A DNA stretch of 64,000 bases from COE1 sp963596435 (GCA_963596435.1 CAVBMG010000005.1:12471-76470); one strand, 5' to 3'; shown: positions 1 to 8,404, counted from the stretch's first letter. Made by a program: numbers and translations. Notes: generated by a model from the letters alone, not told the origin.

Positions 1-121
1 CACCCCAGGTTGTAGAATATCCGCCCAGTCTTTCAATAACATATGCACTCGCCTGTGGTACAATACGTACATTGCTTGCTAAAATAATAATCACTACAAA
101 TAATAAAATCAAGAAAATCAT
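1..121 (-). CDS. SPFH/stomatin-like protein, N-terminal fragment
   Basis: Only the first 40 codons lie in the window. They encode a hydrophobic N-terminal membrane segment (about residues 2-16, rich in Ile, Leu and Val), then VRIVPQASAYVIERLGGYS. This is the start typical of stomatin/QmcA-type SPFH proteins, which build membrane-microdomain scaffolds. Its ATG overlaps the TGA of the upstream nfeD-like gene (ATGA), so the two are translationally coupled. NfeD and SPFH proteins are a known functional pair. The pairing is known biology; the exact subfamily is inferred from 40 residues. Confidence 0.8.
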   Translation of the reverse strand, partial: MIFLILLFVVIIILASNVRIVPQASAYVIERLGGYSTTWG

Positions 122-570
122 TGCACTTTCTCCTCCTCATATTTTTCTACAATTAATTTTACTCCCGATATACTGACGACCTTAGCCAGACTTCCTGCCG
201 GAATCAGAATATCGTCCTGTGTGGATCTGACTGTCCATTCCTGACCATTTACCACAGCAGTACCTGTTGCACTGATGTTATCAACATTCTGGGTAATACG
301 GACAATCTTACCAATGATCCCTTCATAGTTTGTTTTGAAATGTGTTGCATTTATGTATTTCATTGCAAAGGGTCTCGTGAATATCAACATTCCCAGCGAA
401 ACAATCAGGAATACTGCCACCTGCAGGATAAATCCACCACCAAGCACCGCTGTCAGTATCGCCACCAGTGCTCCTATGGCAAACCATATGGTTGTCAGTC
501 CTACAGTCACGATCTCTATCCCGATCAGAACGATCATAATTGCAAGCCACATCATCGTATAATCCGTCAT
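118..570 (-). CDS. NfeD-like membrane protein
   Basis: A 150-residue protein. Residues about 5-70 form three or four hydrophobic segments (MWLAIMIVLIGIEIVTVGLT, IWFAIGALVAILTAVLGG, LQVAVFLIVSLGMLIF). Residues about 85-145 form a soluble beta-rich OB-fold domain containing GIIGKIVRI, GTAVVNGQEWTVRS and IPAGSLAKVVSISGVKLIVE. This is the short NfeD type that partners SPFH scaffold proteins in membrane quality control. The next gene downstream is such an SPFH protein with a 4-bp overlap. The RBS AGGAGGGAG lies just before the ATG. Confidence 0.88.
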   Translation of the reverse strand: MTDYTMMWLAIMIVLIGIEIVTVGLTTIWFAIGALVAILTAVLGGGFILQVAVFLIVSLGMLIFTRPFAMKYINATHFKTNYEGIIGKIVRITQNVDNISATGTAVVNGQEWTVRSTQDDILIPAGSLAKVVSISGVKLIVEKYEEEKVQ

Positions 571-599
571 TGTGCTCCCTCCTTTCTTCTGATGACTAC

Positions 600-628
600 A
601 TCTTAGCGCACTTTAGAGGTTACTACAA
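600..628 (-). promoter_or_regulatory. Candidate promoter of the nfeD-SPFH operon
   Basis: On the minus strand TTGTAG (623-628) and TAAGAT (600-605) are separated by 17 bp, about 30 bp upstream of the nfeD-like start codon. The match is moderate. Confidence 0.45.
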
Positions 629-670
629 CGGATTTTGCGTGAATGCAGTGATTTTTGTCATGAACTGCGT

Positions 671-873
671 TTATGCTTTTCCTTTATTCTTTTCAAAAAA
701 ATTATCTATATTTTCTACAATCTGATCTGCAAGCATGGTCTTGAGCAGATAGCCCGCAGGTTTCAGCTCCAATACACTCTTCACACTCTCCAGATCTCCC
801 TTGCATAATACGTTCTGATTTCTTTTGACTTCATACCTATTCCCATATCTCTGATGGATACAACCAGGAATAT
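671..873 (-). pseudogene. Remnant of a response-regulator receiver domain
   Basis: On the minus strand one frame reads DLESVKSVLELKPAGYLLK followed by TMLADQIVENIDNFFEKNKGKA and a stop. This is the C-terminal part of a CheY-like receiver, with the conserved Lys-Pro of beta-5 and the final helix. Just upstream another frame reads IFLVVSIRDMG, resembling beta-4 of the same fold. The two pieces are in different frames and there is no phosphoacceptor region or start codon. I read it as a decayed, frameshifted fragment; there is no sign that it is expressed. Confidence 0.6.
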
Positions 874-900
874 TTCATTTCAGACCACATACACAAAAAT

Positions 901-933
901 CCCCTCAATGTATGATATTTATACATTGAGGGG
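901..933 (-). terminator. Terminator of the groESL operon
   Basis: A perfect 13-bp inverted repeat (arms CCCCTCAATGTAT and ATACATTGAGGGG, 7-nt loop) is followed on the minus strand by ATTTTTG. It lies 140 bp downstream of groEL, which is the only gene reading into it. Confidence 0.85.
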
Positions 934-939
934 TAATGT

Positions 940-1075
940 CTGAATCGTGCGAGGCTCACTCACGAAGGTGCGCTGACGCGCTTTACTCCTGCTACGCAGG
1001 AACTTCGTTCGTTAAGGATGCAGACAAAACAAATGCCTGCTTCGCAGTCGCTTGTTTTGCTACTGCATTCCTTAC
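940..1075. repeat. Hairpin-rich REP-like stretch 3' of groEL
   Basis: Several inverted repeats are packed together. TCCTGC-tac-GCAGGA lies at 987-1001 and GAAC-ttc-GTTC follows it. A long imperfect repeat has arms at 1013-1032 (TAAGGATGCAGACAAAACAA) and 1052-1074, the right arm overlapping the groEL stop codon. There is no ORF of note. It resembles an interspersed palindromic element, but copy number cannot be judged from one window. Confidence 0.45.
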
Positions 1076-2697
1076 ATCATGCCGCCCATTCCTGCGCCGC
1101 CGGCTGGCATAGCAGGGGTATCTTCCTTAATAGAAGCTACAACAGACTCTGTTGTTAATAATGTGCTGGCAACGGAGCATGCATTCTGTAATGCACTTCT
1201 TGTAACCTTGGCAGGATCAAGGATACCAGCTTCTACCATGTCAACATACTCTTCTTTGTATGCATCGAAACCGAAGCCTACCTTGGACTCTCTTACCTTA
1301 TTAATGATAACGCTGCCTTCCAGACCTGCGTTTGTAGCGATCTTGTTCAGAGGAGCTTCCAGAGCCTTTAATACGATCTTGGCACCTGTCTTCTCGTCAC
1401 CTTCCAGTGTATCAACAAGCTTAGCAACTTCCTTGGATGCATGGATGTATGCTGATCCACCACCAGAGATAATACCTTCTTCTACAGCTGCTCTTGTAGC
1501 GTTAAGAGCATCTTCCATACGAAGCTTAGCTTCCTTCATTTCTGTTTCTGTAGCAGCACCTACACGGATAACTGCAACACCGCCTGCCAGTTTAGCAAGT
1601 CTTTCCTGAAGCTTCTCTCTGTCGAAATCAGATGTTGTTTCTTCAACCTGCTTCTTGATCTGAGCGATTCTAGCCTGAATCTTATCCTTATCACCTTCAC
1701 CATCAACGATGATTGTGTTCTCTTTCTGTACCTTAACAGATTTAGCACGACCACACTGCTCCAGTGTTGTCTCTTTCAGGTCAAGACCTAACTCATCACT
1801 GATTACCTGACCACCAGTAAGGATTGCGATATCTTCCAGCATAGCCTTTCTTCTGTCACCATATCCAGGAGCCTTAACAGCTACAACGTTGAATGTACCA
1901 CGTAACTTGTTGACGATCAATGTTGTAAGAGCTTCACCCTCGATATCCTCAGCAATGATAAGCAACTTAGCTCCAGACTGTACAACCTGCTCTAAGAGAG
2001 GAAGGATATCCTGAATGTTGGAGATCTTCTTATCTGTAATCAGGATGTAAGGCTCATCAAGAGATGCTTCCATCTTATCCATATCTGTTGCCATGTAAGC
2101 TGAGATATATCCTCTGTCGAACTGCATACCTTCTACCAGGTCAAGTTCTGTCTGCATTGTCTTGGATTCTTCGATTGTGATAACACCGTCTCCAGATACC
2201 TTCTCCATAGCATCTGCTACCATGTTACCTACTGTATCATCACCAGCAGAGATAGATGCTACTCTTGCGATATGCTGCTTGCCATTTACCTTGGAACTCA
2301 TAGCCTTGATTGCATCTACTGCTGTATCTGTAGCTTTCTTCATACCCTTTCTTAAAATGATTGGGTTAGCGCCTGCTGCCAGGTTCTTCATACCTTCGTT
2401 GATCATTGCCTGTGCAAGTACAGTAGCTGTTGTTGTACCATCACCTGCTACATCATTTGTCTTGGTAGCTACTTCCTTAACAAGCTGAGCGCCCATGTTT
2501 TCAAAAGGATCTTCCAGTTCGATTTCCTTTGCGATTGTTACACCATCATTTGTAATAAGAGGTGCACCATAGGACTTATCAAGAACTACGTTTCTTCCTT
2601 TTGGTCCAAGTGTTACGCTTACTGTATCTGCTAATTTATTTACGCCTGTTTCCAAAGCCTTACGGGCTTCTGCGCCATACTTAATTTCCTTTGCCAT
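1072..2697 (-). CDS. groEL: Chaperonin GroEL
   Basis: 541 residues, the normal GroEL length. It begins MAKEIKYGAEARKALETGVN, carries the ATP-binding GDGTTTATVLAQAM and the apical-domain sequence, and ends in the flexible GGAGMGGMM tail. It is the ring subunit of the cytoplasmic ATP-driven folding chamber and works with GroES, encoded 56 bp upstream in the same operon. Expression is expected to be under HrcA through the CIRCE element ahead of groES. Nothing essential appears missing. Confidence 0.99.
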   Translation of the reverse strand: MAKEIKYGAEARKALETGVNKLADTVSVTLGPKGRNVVLDKSYGAPLITNDGVTIAKEIELEDPFENMGAQLVKEVATKTNDVAGDGTTTATVLAQAMINEGMKNLAAGANPIILRKGMKKATDTAVDAIKAMSSKVNGKQHIARVASISAGDDTVGNMVADAMEKVSGDGVITIEESKTMQTELDLVEGMQFDRGYISAYMATDMDKMEASLDEPYILITDKKISNIQDILPLLEQVVQSGAKLLIIAEDIEGEALTTLIVNKLRGTFNVVAVKAPGYGDRRKAMLEDIAILTGGQVISDELGLDLKETTLEQCGRAKSVKVQKENTIIVDGEGDKDKIQARIAQIKKQVEETTSDFDREKLQERLAKLAGGVAVIRVGAATETEMKEAKLRMEDALNATRAAVEEGIISGGGSAYIHASKEVAKLVDTLEGDEKTGAKIVLKALEAPLNKIATNAGLEGSVIINKVRESKVGFGFDAYKEEYVDMVEAGILDPAKVTRSALQNACSVASTLLTTESVVASIKEDTPAMPAGGAGMGGMM

Positions 2698-2752
2698 GAC
2701 TTTATGTCCTCCAGATTTTATTATTTATTATTTGGGTAACTATTCAGAATGA

Positions 2753-3037
2753 TTACTGAATGATTGCAAGAATATCACTCTGTTTTACAATGATATACTC
2801 TGTATCTTCAATCTTAACTTCTGTTCCTGAATATTTGGAGAAGATAACCTGATCTCCTACCTTAACTTCCATCTTAACTTCCTTGCCGTCTACAACTCCG
2901 CCAGGACCAACTGCAAGTACTTCTGCCTGCTGTGGCTTTTCCTTATTCTGACCAGGTAAAACAATACCGGATTTGGTTGTTTCCTCTGCAACTAACTGCT
3001 TTAATACGACTCTGTCACCTAATGGAACTAATTTCAT
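2753..3037 (-). CDS. groES: Co-chaperonin GroES
   Basis: 94 residues, full length for GroES. It begins MKLVPLGDRVVLKQL, has the mobile loop region EETTKSGIVLPGQ, and ends in the conserved EYIIVKQSDILAII. It forms the heptameric lid of GroEL. It is the first gene of the groES-groEL operon, with RBS AAGGAGG shortly before the ATG and the CIRCE operator about 50 bp upstream. Confidence 0.99.
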   Translation of the reverse strand: MKLVPLGDRVVLKQLVAEETTKSGIVLPGQNKEKPQQAEVLAVGPGGVVDGKEVKMEVKVGDQVIFSKYSGTEVKIEDTEYIIVKQSDILAIIQ

Positions 3038-3086
3038 GATAATTGCCTCCTTAAATTTATAATAAATTCTTCTGTTTGCTTTTTAG

Positions 3087-3113
3087 TTAGCACTCTTTGA
3101 TGTCGAGTGCTAA
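3087..3113 (-). promoter_or_regulatory. CIRCE operator (HrcA site)
   Basis: The arms TTAGCACTC (3087-3095) and GAGTGCTAA (3105-3113) are separated by 9 bp, an exact match to the CIRCE consensus bound by the heat-shock repressor HrcA. It lies between the groESL -10 box and the groES start. hrcA itself is not in the window. Confidence 0.97.
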
Positions 3114-3121
3114 CAAAGCAT

Positions 3122-3150
3122 ATAATAGTGAGTTCTTGGAAGTTGTGCAA
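3122..3150 (-). promoter_or_regulatory. groESL promoter
   Basis: On the minus strand TTGCAC (3145-3150) and TATTAT (3122-3127) are 17 bp apart, and CIRCE follows immediately. HrcA bound at CIRCE would therefore cover the transcription start. Confidence 0.8.
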
Positions 3151-3170
3151 ACAGATTGGCGTCATATTTT

Positions 3171-3210
3171 CTTTTGTTTTCTCTTGTTTGCTTTTGTTTT
3201 CTCTTGTTTG
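3171..3210. repeat. Two exact tandem copies of a 20-bp repeat
   Basis: CTTTTGTTTTCTCTTGTTTG occurs twice head to tail (3171-3190 and 3191-3210). It lies just upstream of the groESL promoter and 33 bp beyond the end of the neighbouring GGDEF gene. Only two copies exist, with no spacer. Confidence 0.95.
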
Positions 3211-3242
3211 CTCTCGTTTTTTGTATTTGTGGCACTTAATAA

Positions 3243-4178
3243 TTATTTTAGATTTGAGTCTTTTTCCAGTCTTTCACGGTATCCGGGTGCAGTCTTGATC
3301 TGTAGTTTATGCTCGAACATAACATACTCTGCATCTGAGAATAACTGTTCAAAATCTTCCTCTACATTCGTCTTGATCACATAACCTGTGGCAACGCTCG
3401 GCGCCAGTTTATCATCCTGGAACTGCAGGCAGTCCGCTTCTATTTTTCTACAGTACTCCTGTACTTCCTCTTCTTCGCTCAAAGGCATCAGCACATGGAA
3501 AATATCACCGTCAACTCTTCCTATGATAGTCTGTGCGTCTGCATTTTTCTTTAAAATGTCAGCCACTATGGTAATCAGTCTGTCACTCTCTTCCTCTCCA
3601 TAATGTACATGAGCATACATCCAGTCATTGATGTTCACACAGATGATACCTGTTGGTACTACTTCTCTTCCTGCCAGCTCTTTCATACGTCTGATGAAAT
3701 AAGTCTTATTAAGTACTCCTGTCAGAGGATCAGTCTGCTCGTCATACTTTGCACGATATGCTTCCTTTTCCAGCTCCTGCTCCAGTTCATCAATATACAC
3801 CGCCTGTTCACTGGACAGATAGGATTTGGAGGCATAGCCCTCCAATGTCTTAATATATGCATTCAGAAGCTTTTCTACCACATTTTTCTGTTCTGCTGCT
3901 ACTGCATCATATCTGGTATAAATATGACATACAGTACGTCCTTTTACACGTATCTTGTTACCGGGCTTATTTACGACATCCGGTACAAAGCCTTCAAAAT
4001 CACCATAGCTCATCAAGATATCCCCATGTCTGTCTGTCATTAATGTATGTAACCCAAATGCCTCATACAGACCAGACAACATCTCACCTGCTGCTTTCAT
4101 GTCAAACAGTACTCTTGGGGTATAATTCCTGCTGTTTATTTCAAGTCTCTGTGCAAATGCTTCTTTTTTCTGATTCAT
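3243..4178 (-). CDS. Degenerate GGDEF-domain protein with an N-terminal sensor-like region
   Basis: 311 residues, no membrane segment. Residues about 24-120 look like a small sensory domain with Cys84 and other scattered polar residues, possibly PocR-like. Residues 120-145 form a helical coiled-coil linker (DELEQELEKEA). From DPLTG (150-154) the fold matches a GGDEF diguanylate cyclase, but the signature reads VDGDIF (222-227) instead of GGDEF, so catalysis is doubtful. It could instead bind GTP or c-di-GMP or act through protein contacts. It is probably cytoplasmic. A c-di-GMP riboswitch at 59.2 kb shows that this signal is used in the organism. Confidence 0.75.
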   Translation of the reverse strand: MNQKKEAFAQRLEINSRNYTPRVLFDMKAAGEMLSGLYEAFGLHTLMTDRHGDILMSYGDFEGFVPDVVNKPGNKIRVKGRTVCHIYTRYDAVAAEQKNVVEKLLNAYIKTLEGYASKSYLSSEQAVYIDELEQELEKEAYRAKYDEQTDPLTGVLNKTYFIRRMKELAGREVVPTGIICVNINDWMYAHVHYGEEESDRLITIVADILKKNADAQTIIGRVDGDIFHVLMPLSEEEEVQEYCRKIEADCLQFQDDKLAPSVATGYVIKTNVEEDFEQLFSDAEYVMFEHKLQIKTAPGYRERLEKDSNLK

Positions 4179-4298
4179 AGGTATCCCAACCTTTCCTGCG
4201 TAAATTTTCTGCTTATTAGTAATAGTATTTGTTTTCTACAATACTGTCAATAATTTTACACTTTAGTTTTTTTTCATACTTTATTAACATATGTCAGG

Positions 4299-4328
4299 TT
4301 GACATACTTTATCACATTAAAGTATATT
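4299..4328 (+). promoter_or_regulatory. Candidate promoter of the DUF1538/P-II operon
   Basis: TTGACA (4299-4304) and TATATT (4323-4328) lie 18 bp apart, about 35 bp before the TTG start codon. A Shine-Dalgarno AAAGGTGG (4345-4352) sits 8 nt from that start. Confidence 0.65.
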
Positions 4329-4360
4329 TATAGTAAAAGACAGAAAGGTGGAATGTATAT

Positions 4361-5878
4361 TTGAGAAAACTACTACGTGAAAAAATCATGGAATCACTTT
4401 CCTCCGTGCTGCCTATCACTGCTATCGTACTACTGCTTAGTATCACCATATCTCCCATTTCTTCCGGGACTCTGGTATTATTCCTTTTTGGTGCGGTGCT
4501 GCTGGTATTCGGCATGGGTCTTTTTACTCTCGGTGCTGATCTTGCCATGACCCCGATGGGTGAAGGCATGGGTATCGAAATGAGTAAATCCCGTAAGGCA
4601 TTTATACCTGTTATCATTGGTTTTGTCTTCGGTATTATCATCACTCTGGCTGAACCGGATCTACAGGTACTTGCAGAGCAGGTTCCTGCAATTCCAAATA
4701 TGGTCCTGACGCTTGCAGTGGCTATAGGCGTTGGCATCTTCATGATGATCGCCATCTGCCGTATTCTATTTAAAATTCCTTTAAACGTTCTGCTGATCAT
4801 TTTCTATTCAGCAGTATTCATTATCACTATTTTCACACCGGCAACCTTCATTCCCGTATCTTTTGACTCCGGTGGTGTTACCACAGGTCCTATTACTGTA
4901 CCTTTTATCATGGCTCTCGGTGTTGGTCTTGCTGCTTTGAGCAGTGATAAGAATTCACAGGAGAACAGCTTCGGTCTGGTCGCTTTATGCAGTATCGGTC
5001 CTGTTCTGTCCGTTCTGCTACTTGGTATCTTCTACAAACCGGATTCTGCAGTCTATGAAATGACGCCACTTGCTGAAATTACTACGACCAAGGCTGCCGC
5101 GCTGGAATTCGTGCATGCTTTTCCTGAATACTGTAAGGAAGTAGCGATTGCCGTTCTTCCAATTGCCGCCATGTTCCTGTTATTGCAGCTCATTACCAGA
5201 CGTTATAAGAAAAGACAGGTATTAAAGATCTCCGGTGGTATCATTTATACATATTTAGGTCTCGTCATATTCCTGACTGGTGTCAATATCGGCTTCATGC
5301 CTACCGGTCAGTATCTGGGAGCTTCCATTGGTGAGAGCAGCCGCAGTTTCCTGCTGATTCCTATTGGTATGCTGATGGGCTTCTTTATTGTAAAGGCAGA
5401 GCCTGCGGTACACGTATTGACCAAACAGGTAGAGGAAGTCTCCAATGGCTCCATTACCTCAAGATCCATGCGAAACGGACTTTCCATTGGTGTTGCCCTG
5501 TCTGTTGGTATCGCCATGCTGCGTATTCTGACAGGAATCTCTATTATGTGGTTCCTCGTTCCCGGATATTTCCTTTCAATCCTGTTATCTTTCTTTGTTC
5601 CAAAGATTTATACAGGTATTGCTTTCGACTCCGGTGGAGTTGCCAGCGGACCTATGACTGCCACATTCCTGCTGCCTTTTGCCATGGGGGCATGTAATGC
5701 TGTAGGCGGCAACATTCTGACAGATGCATTCGGTATTGTAGCCATGGTCGCTATGACACCGTTAATTACCATTCAGACCCTCGGACTTGTCAGCGAGCTG
5801 AAGAAGAAAGCTCTGGCAAAATACTACGAGAACCAGTTTGAGCAAATTGAAGACGTTGTGCTTTACTTTGATGAATAG
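4361..5878 (+). CDS. DUF1538 family membrane transporter-like protein
   Basis: 505 residues with about a dozen hydrophobic segments arranged as two homologous halves, each a DUF1538 unit. The pairs FDSGGVTTGPITVPF (about 168) and FDSGGVASGPMTATF (about 421) are the repeated signature, preceded in each half by an AEP motif (LAEPDLQVL, KAEPAVHVL). The pseudo-symmetry is what is expected of a secondary transporter; the substrate is unknown. Translation appears to start at TTG 4361, because the nearby ATG at 4353 runs into a stop and the RBS is correctly spaced for TTG. The P-II gene begins 14 bp downstream, suggesting regulation by a nitrogen- or nucleotide-sensing P-II protein. Confidence 0.88.
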   Translation: MRKLLREKIMESLSSVLPITAIVLLLSITISPISSGTLVLFLFGAVLLVFGMGLFTLGADLAMTPMGEGMGIEMSKSRKAFIPVIIGFVFGIIITLAEPDLQVLAEQVPAIPNMVLTLAVAIGVGIFMMIAICRILFKIPLNVLLIIFYSAVFIITIFTPATFIPVSFDSGGVTTGPITVPFIMALGVGLAALSSDKNSQENSFGLVALCSIGPVLSVLLLGIFYKPDSAVYEMTPLAEITTTKAAALEFVHAFPEYCKEVAIAVLPIAAMFLLLQLITRRYKKRQVLKISGGIIYTYLGLVIFLTGVNIGFMPTGQYLGASIGESSRSFLLIPIGMLMGFFIVKAEPAVHVLTKQVEEVSNGSITSRSMRNGLSIGVALSVGIAMLRILTGISIMWFLVPGYFLSILLSFFVPKIYTGIAFDSGGVASGPMTATFLLPFAMGACNAVGGNILTDAFGIVAMVAMTPLITIQTLGLVSELKKKALAKYYENQFEQIEDVVLYFDE

Positions 5879-5892
5879 AAAGCAGGTGCAAT

Positions 5893-6654
5893 ATGACAAC
5901 TAAAAATGAAACCAGAACGCCTCAGATGGAACGTCCCAAGTTCCTGGTATCCATCGTAGAGCGAGGAAAAGGCAAAGCAATCATTAATTTATATAATAAA
6001 GAAGGCGTTAATTATCACTACCAGACAATCGGTCATGGTACTGCGACCTCTGAAATCATGGATATCCTTGGATTGGATTCCAAAGACAAGGATATCATTA
6101 TCAGCGTCTCTACCAAGCCTATGATAGATATGCTGGTCTACAAGATGAGAGATGAACTGCGGGGTACAGTAGATACAAGAGGAATTCTCTTTGATCTGCC
6201 TGTTACCGGTATTACGAATCTCATTGCTACAGCTCTTAATATTCAATTGGGAGTTCCCTCAGACAAACGCAGCCAGCATACATCCACGCAGGCTGTGCAC
6301 AGCGCCCAGTTGGACGATAACAATGGAAAGGAAGTGGAGAAAACAATGTCATCCGATCAGAATTACAGTCTTGTACTTATCAGCGTAAATCAGGGTTATA
6401 CAGAAAATGTCCTGGACACCGCAAGAAATCTGGGAGCCAGAGGCGGTACAGTCTTCCGTGCCCGTTGGAGTGGCGATAAATCATTTGCCCAGTATGGTAT
6501 CAACCAGCAGGCAGAGAAAGAAATCATCGCCATCGTAATTCCCAATGACATCCGAAATTCTATCATGGATCAGATCAACGCCCAGTATGGCATGAATTCC
6601 AAGGCACAGGCTGTTGTTCTCAGTATGAAGGTAGATCACTTCGCTCCTATTTAA
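5893..6654 (+). CDS. Tandem-domain P-II family regulatory protein
   Basis: 253 residues containing two P-II-like units. The first covers about residues 10-120 (FLVSIVERGKGKAIINLYNKEG). The second covers about 155-250 and carries the classic GARGGTVFRARW segment. The 35-residue linker is polar (SQHTSTQAVHSAQLDDNNGKEVEK). Ordinary P-II proteins are about 112 residues and trimerise, so a fused pair would form a pseudo-hexameric ring. The canonical uridylylated Tyr context of GlnB is not evident. It lies in an operon with the DUF1538 transporter and is most likely its regulator. Confidence 0.87.
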   Translation: MTTKNETRTPQMERPKFLVSIVERGKGKAIINLYNKEGVNYHYQTIGHGTATSEIMDILGLDSKDKDIIISVSTKPMIDMLVYKMRDELRGTVDTRGILFDLPVTGITNLIATALNIQLGVPSDKRSQHTSTQAVHSAQLDDNNGKEVEKTMSSDQNYSLVLISVNQGYTENVLDTARNLGARGGTVFRARWSGDKSFAQYGINQQAEKEIIAIVIPNDIRNSIMDQINAQYGMNSKAQAVVLSMKVDHFAPI

Positions 6655-6669
6655 AAATAGTTATTTTTC

Positions 6670-6719
6670 TTGAAAAACAATTGATTTTATGTATAATTAG
6701 AGTTGTGTGTCTAACTCTA
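6670..6719 (+). promoter_or_regulatory. abc-f promoter with a start-site inverted repeat
   Basis: TTGAAA (6670-6675) and TATAAT (6692-6697) are 16 bp apart. An inverted repeat TAGAGTT/AACTCTA with an 8-nt loop (6698-6719) follows at the start site, 27 bp before the ATG. Confidence 0.65.
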
Positions 6720-6745
6720 AACTATAGTAAAATTGAGGTATTGTA

Positions 6746-8395
6746 ATGATTAGTGCAAATAACGTAACTTATCGTGTAGGCAAGAAAGCCTTATTCGAAG
6801 ATGTAAATATCAAATTCACAGAAGGAAACTGCTATGGTCTGATCGGTGCTAACGGCGCCGGTAAATCCACTTTTTTAAAGATTCTCTCCGGAAGTCTTGA
6901 GACAACAAAGGGCGATATCGTAATCACTCCCGGTCAGCGTCTCTCTGTTCTGGAACAGGATCACTTTAAATATGATGAATACCCTGTTATGGATGTTGTC
7001 ATCATGGGTAATGCCAGATTATATGAAATCATGAAAGAAAAGGATGCCATCTATGCAAAGGAAGATTTCACTGATGAAGATGGTATTCGTGCAAGTGAAC
7101 TTGAGGGGGAATTTGCAGAAATGGACGGTTGGGAAGCAGAATCCAATGCAGCCCAGCTCTTAAATGGTCTTGGAATCGCTACAGAGCTTCACTACAGCAC
7201 CATGAAGGATCTTAACGGTAGTGAAAAGGTGAAGGTACTCCTTGCCAAGGCTCTCTTTGGTAATCCTGATATTCTGTTACTCGACGAGCCTACCAACCAC
7301 CTGGATCTGGATGCGATTGCATGGCTTGAAGAATTCCTGATCAATTTTGAAAATACAGTTATCGTTGTGTCTCATGACCGTTATTTCTTAAATAAGGTAT
7401 GTACACAGATCGCAGATATCGACTATGGCAAGATTCAGCTCTATGCCGGCAACTATGATTTCTGGTATGAATCCAGCCAGCTCCTTGTAAAGCAGATGAA
7501 GGAAGCTAATAAGAAGAAGGAAGAAAAGATTAAGGAATTACAGGAATTTATTTCCCGTTTCTCTGCAAACGCTTCCAAGTCCAAACAGGCTACTTCCAGA
7601 AAACGTGCGCTGGAGAAGATCGAACTGGATGAAATCAAACCCTCCAGCCGTAAATATCCTTACATCGACTTCCGTCCTGATCGTGAAATCGGTAACGAAG
7701 TATTGACTGTTGAACATCTGACCAAGACTGTAAATGGTGTAAAGGTTCTGGATGATATCTCCTTCATTCTCAACCGCGAAGATAAGGTTGCTTTTGTAGG
7801 CGGTAATGAATTGGCAAAAACTACTCTCTTCCAGATTCTGATGGGTGAGCTGGAACCGGATGCAGGTACTTATAAATGGGGTGTTACTACTTCCCAGGCT
7901 TACTTCCCTAAGGATCCTACCAGTGAATTTGACAACGATTATACAATCGCTGACTGGTTAATGGGCTATTCTCCTGTAGATGATATCACTTATGTACGTG
8001 GTTTCCTCGGACGTATGCTCTTTGCCGGTGAAGATGGTGTAAAGAAAGTTAAAGTACTCTCCGGTGGTGAGAAAGTTCGCTGTCTGTTAAGTAAGATGAT
8101 GATCAGCGGTGCTAACTGCCTTATCCTGGATGAGCCTACCAACCATCTGGATATGGAAAGTATCACTGCTCTGAACAACGGTCTGATTAAGTTCCCCGGC
8201 GTTGCACTCTTTGCATGTCATGACCATCAGTTCGTAGAAACAACAGCAAACCGTATTATGGAGATTCTTCCTAACGGTACTCTGATTGATAAGATCACTA
8301 CTTATGATGAATATCTGGCAAGTGATGAAATGGCAAGAAAGAGAACTGTATACAATGCGGATGCAGAAATTGCAGATGATGAAGCACAAGAATAA
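6746..8395 (+). CDS. ABC-F ATPase, YkpA/YbiT-like
   Basis: 549 residues, two ABC ATPase domains joined by a charged linker helix (about 245-290) and no membrane segment, which defines ABC-F ribosome-associated proteins. Domain 1 has Walker A GANGAGKST (34-42) and LLLDEPTNHLDLDAI; its signature is a degraded LNGSEKV. Domain 2 has a normal LSGGEKVR and LILDEPTNHLD, but its Walker A reads GGNELAKTT near residue 352 instead of GxNGxGKTT. The architecture matches the YkpA/YbiT (translation factor) group rather than known resistance proteins. It is a single-gene unit closed by a terminator. Confidence 0.9.
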   Translation: MISANNVTYRVGKKALFEDVNIKFTEGNCYGLIGANGAGKSTFLKILSGSLETTKGDIVITPGQRLSVLEQDHFKYDEYPVMDVVIMGNARLYEIMKEKDAIYAKEDFTDEDGIRASELEGEFAEMDGWEAESNAAQLLNGLGIATELHYSTMKDLNGSEKVKVLLAKALFGNPDILLLDEPTNHLDLDAIAWLEEFLINFENTVIVVSHDRYFLNKVCTQIADIDYGKIQLYAGNYDFWYESSQLLVKQMKEANKKKEEKIKELQEFISRFSANASKSKQATSRKRALEKIELDEIKPSSRKYPYIDFRPDREIGNEVLTVEHLTKTVNGVKVLDDISFILNREDKVAFVGGNELAKTTLFQILMGELEPDAGTYKWGVTTSQAYFPKDPTSEFDNDYTIADWLMGYSPVDDITYVRGFLGRMLFAGEDGVKKVKVLSGGEKVRCLLSKMMISGANCLILDEPTNHLDMESITALNNGLIKFPGVALFACHDHQFVETTANRIMEILPNGTLIDKITTYDEYLASDEMARKRTVYNADAEIADDEAQE

Positions 8396-8404
8396 TGACA
8401 TTTT

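Noticed and set aside
671..873. Functional response regulator
   Set aside because: The frame is broken, the phosphoacceptor half is missing and there is no start codon or RBS.
1052..1609. Plus-strand frames antisense to groEL
   Set aside because: Composition reflects the GroEL codons read backwards; no RBS, no promoter and no recognisable protein.
3171..3210. CRISPR-like repeat
   Set aside because: Two directly abutting copies with no spacers; there are no Cas genes in the window.
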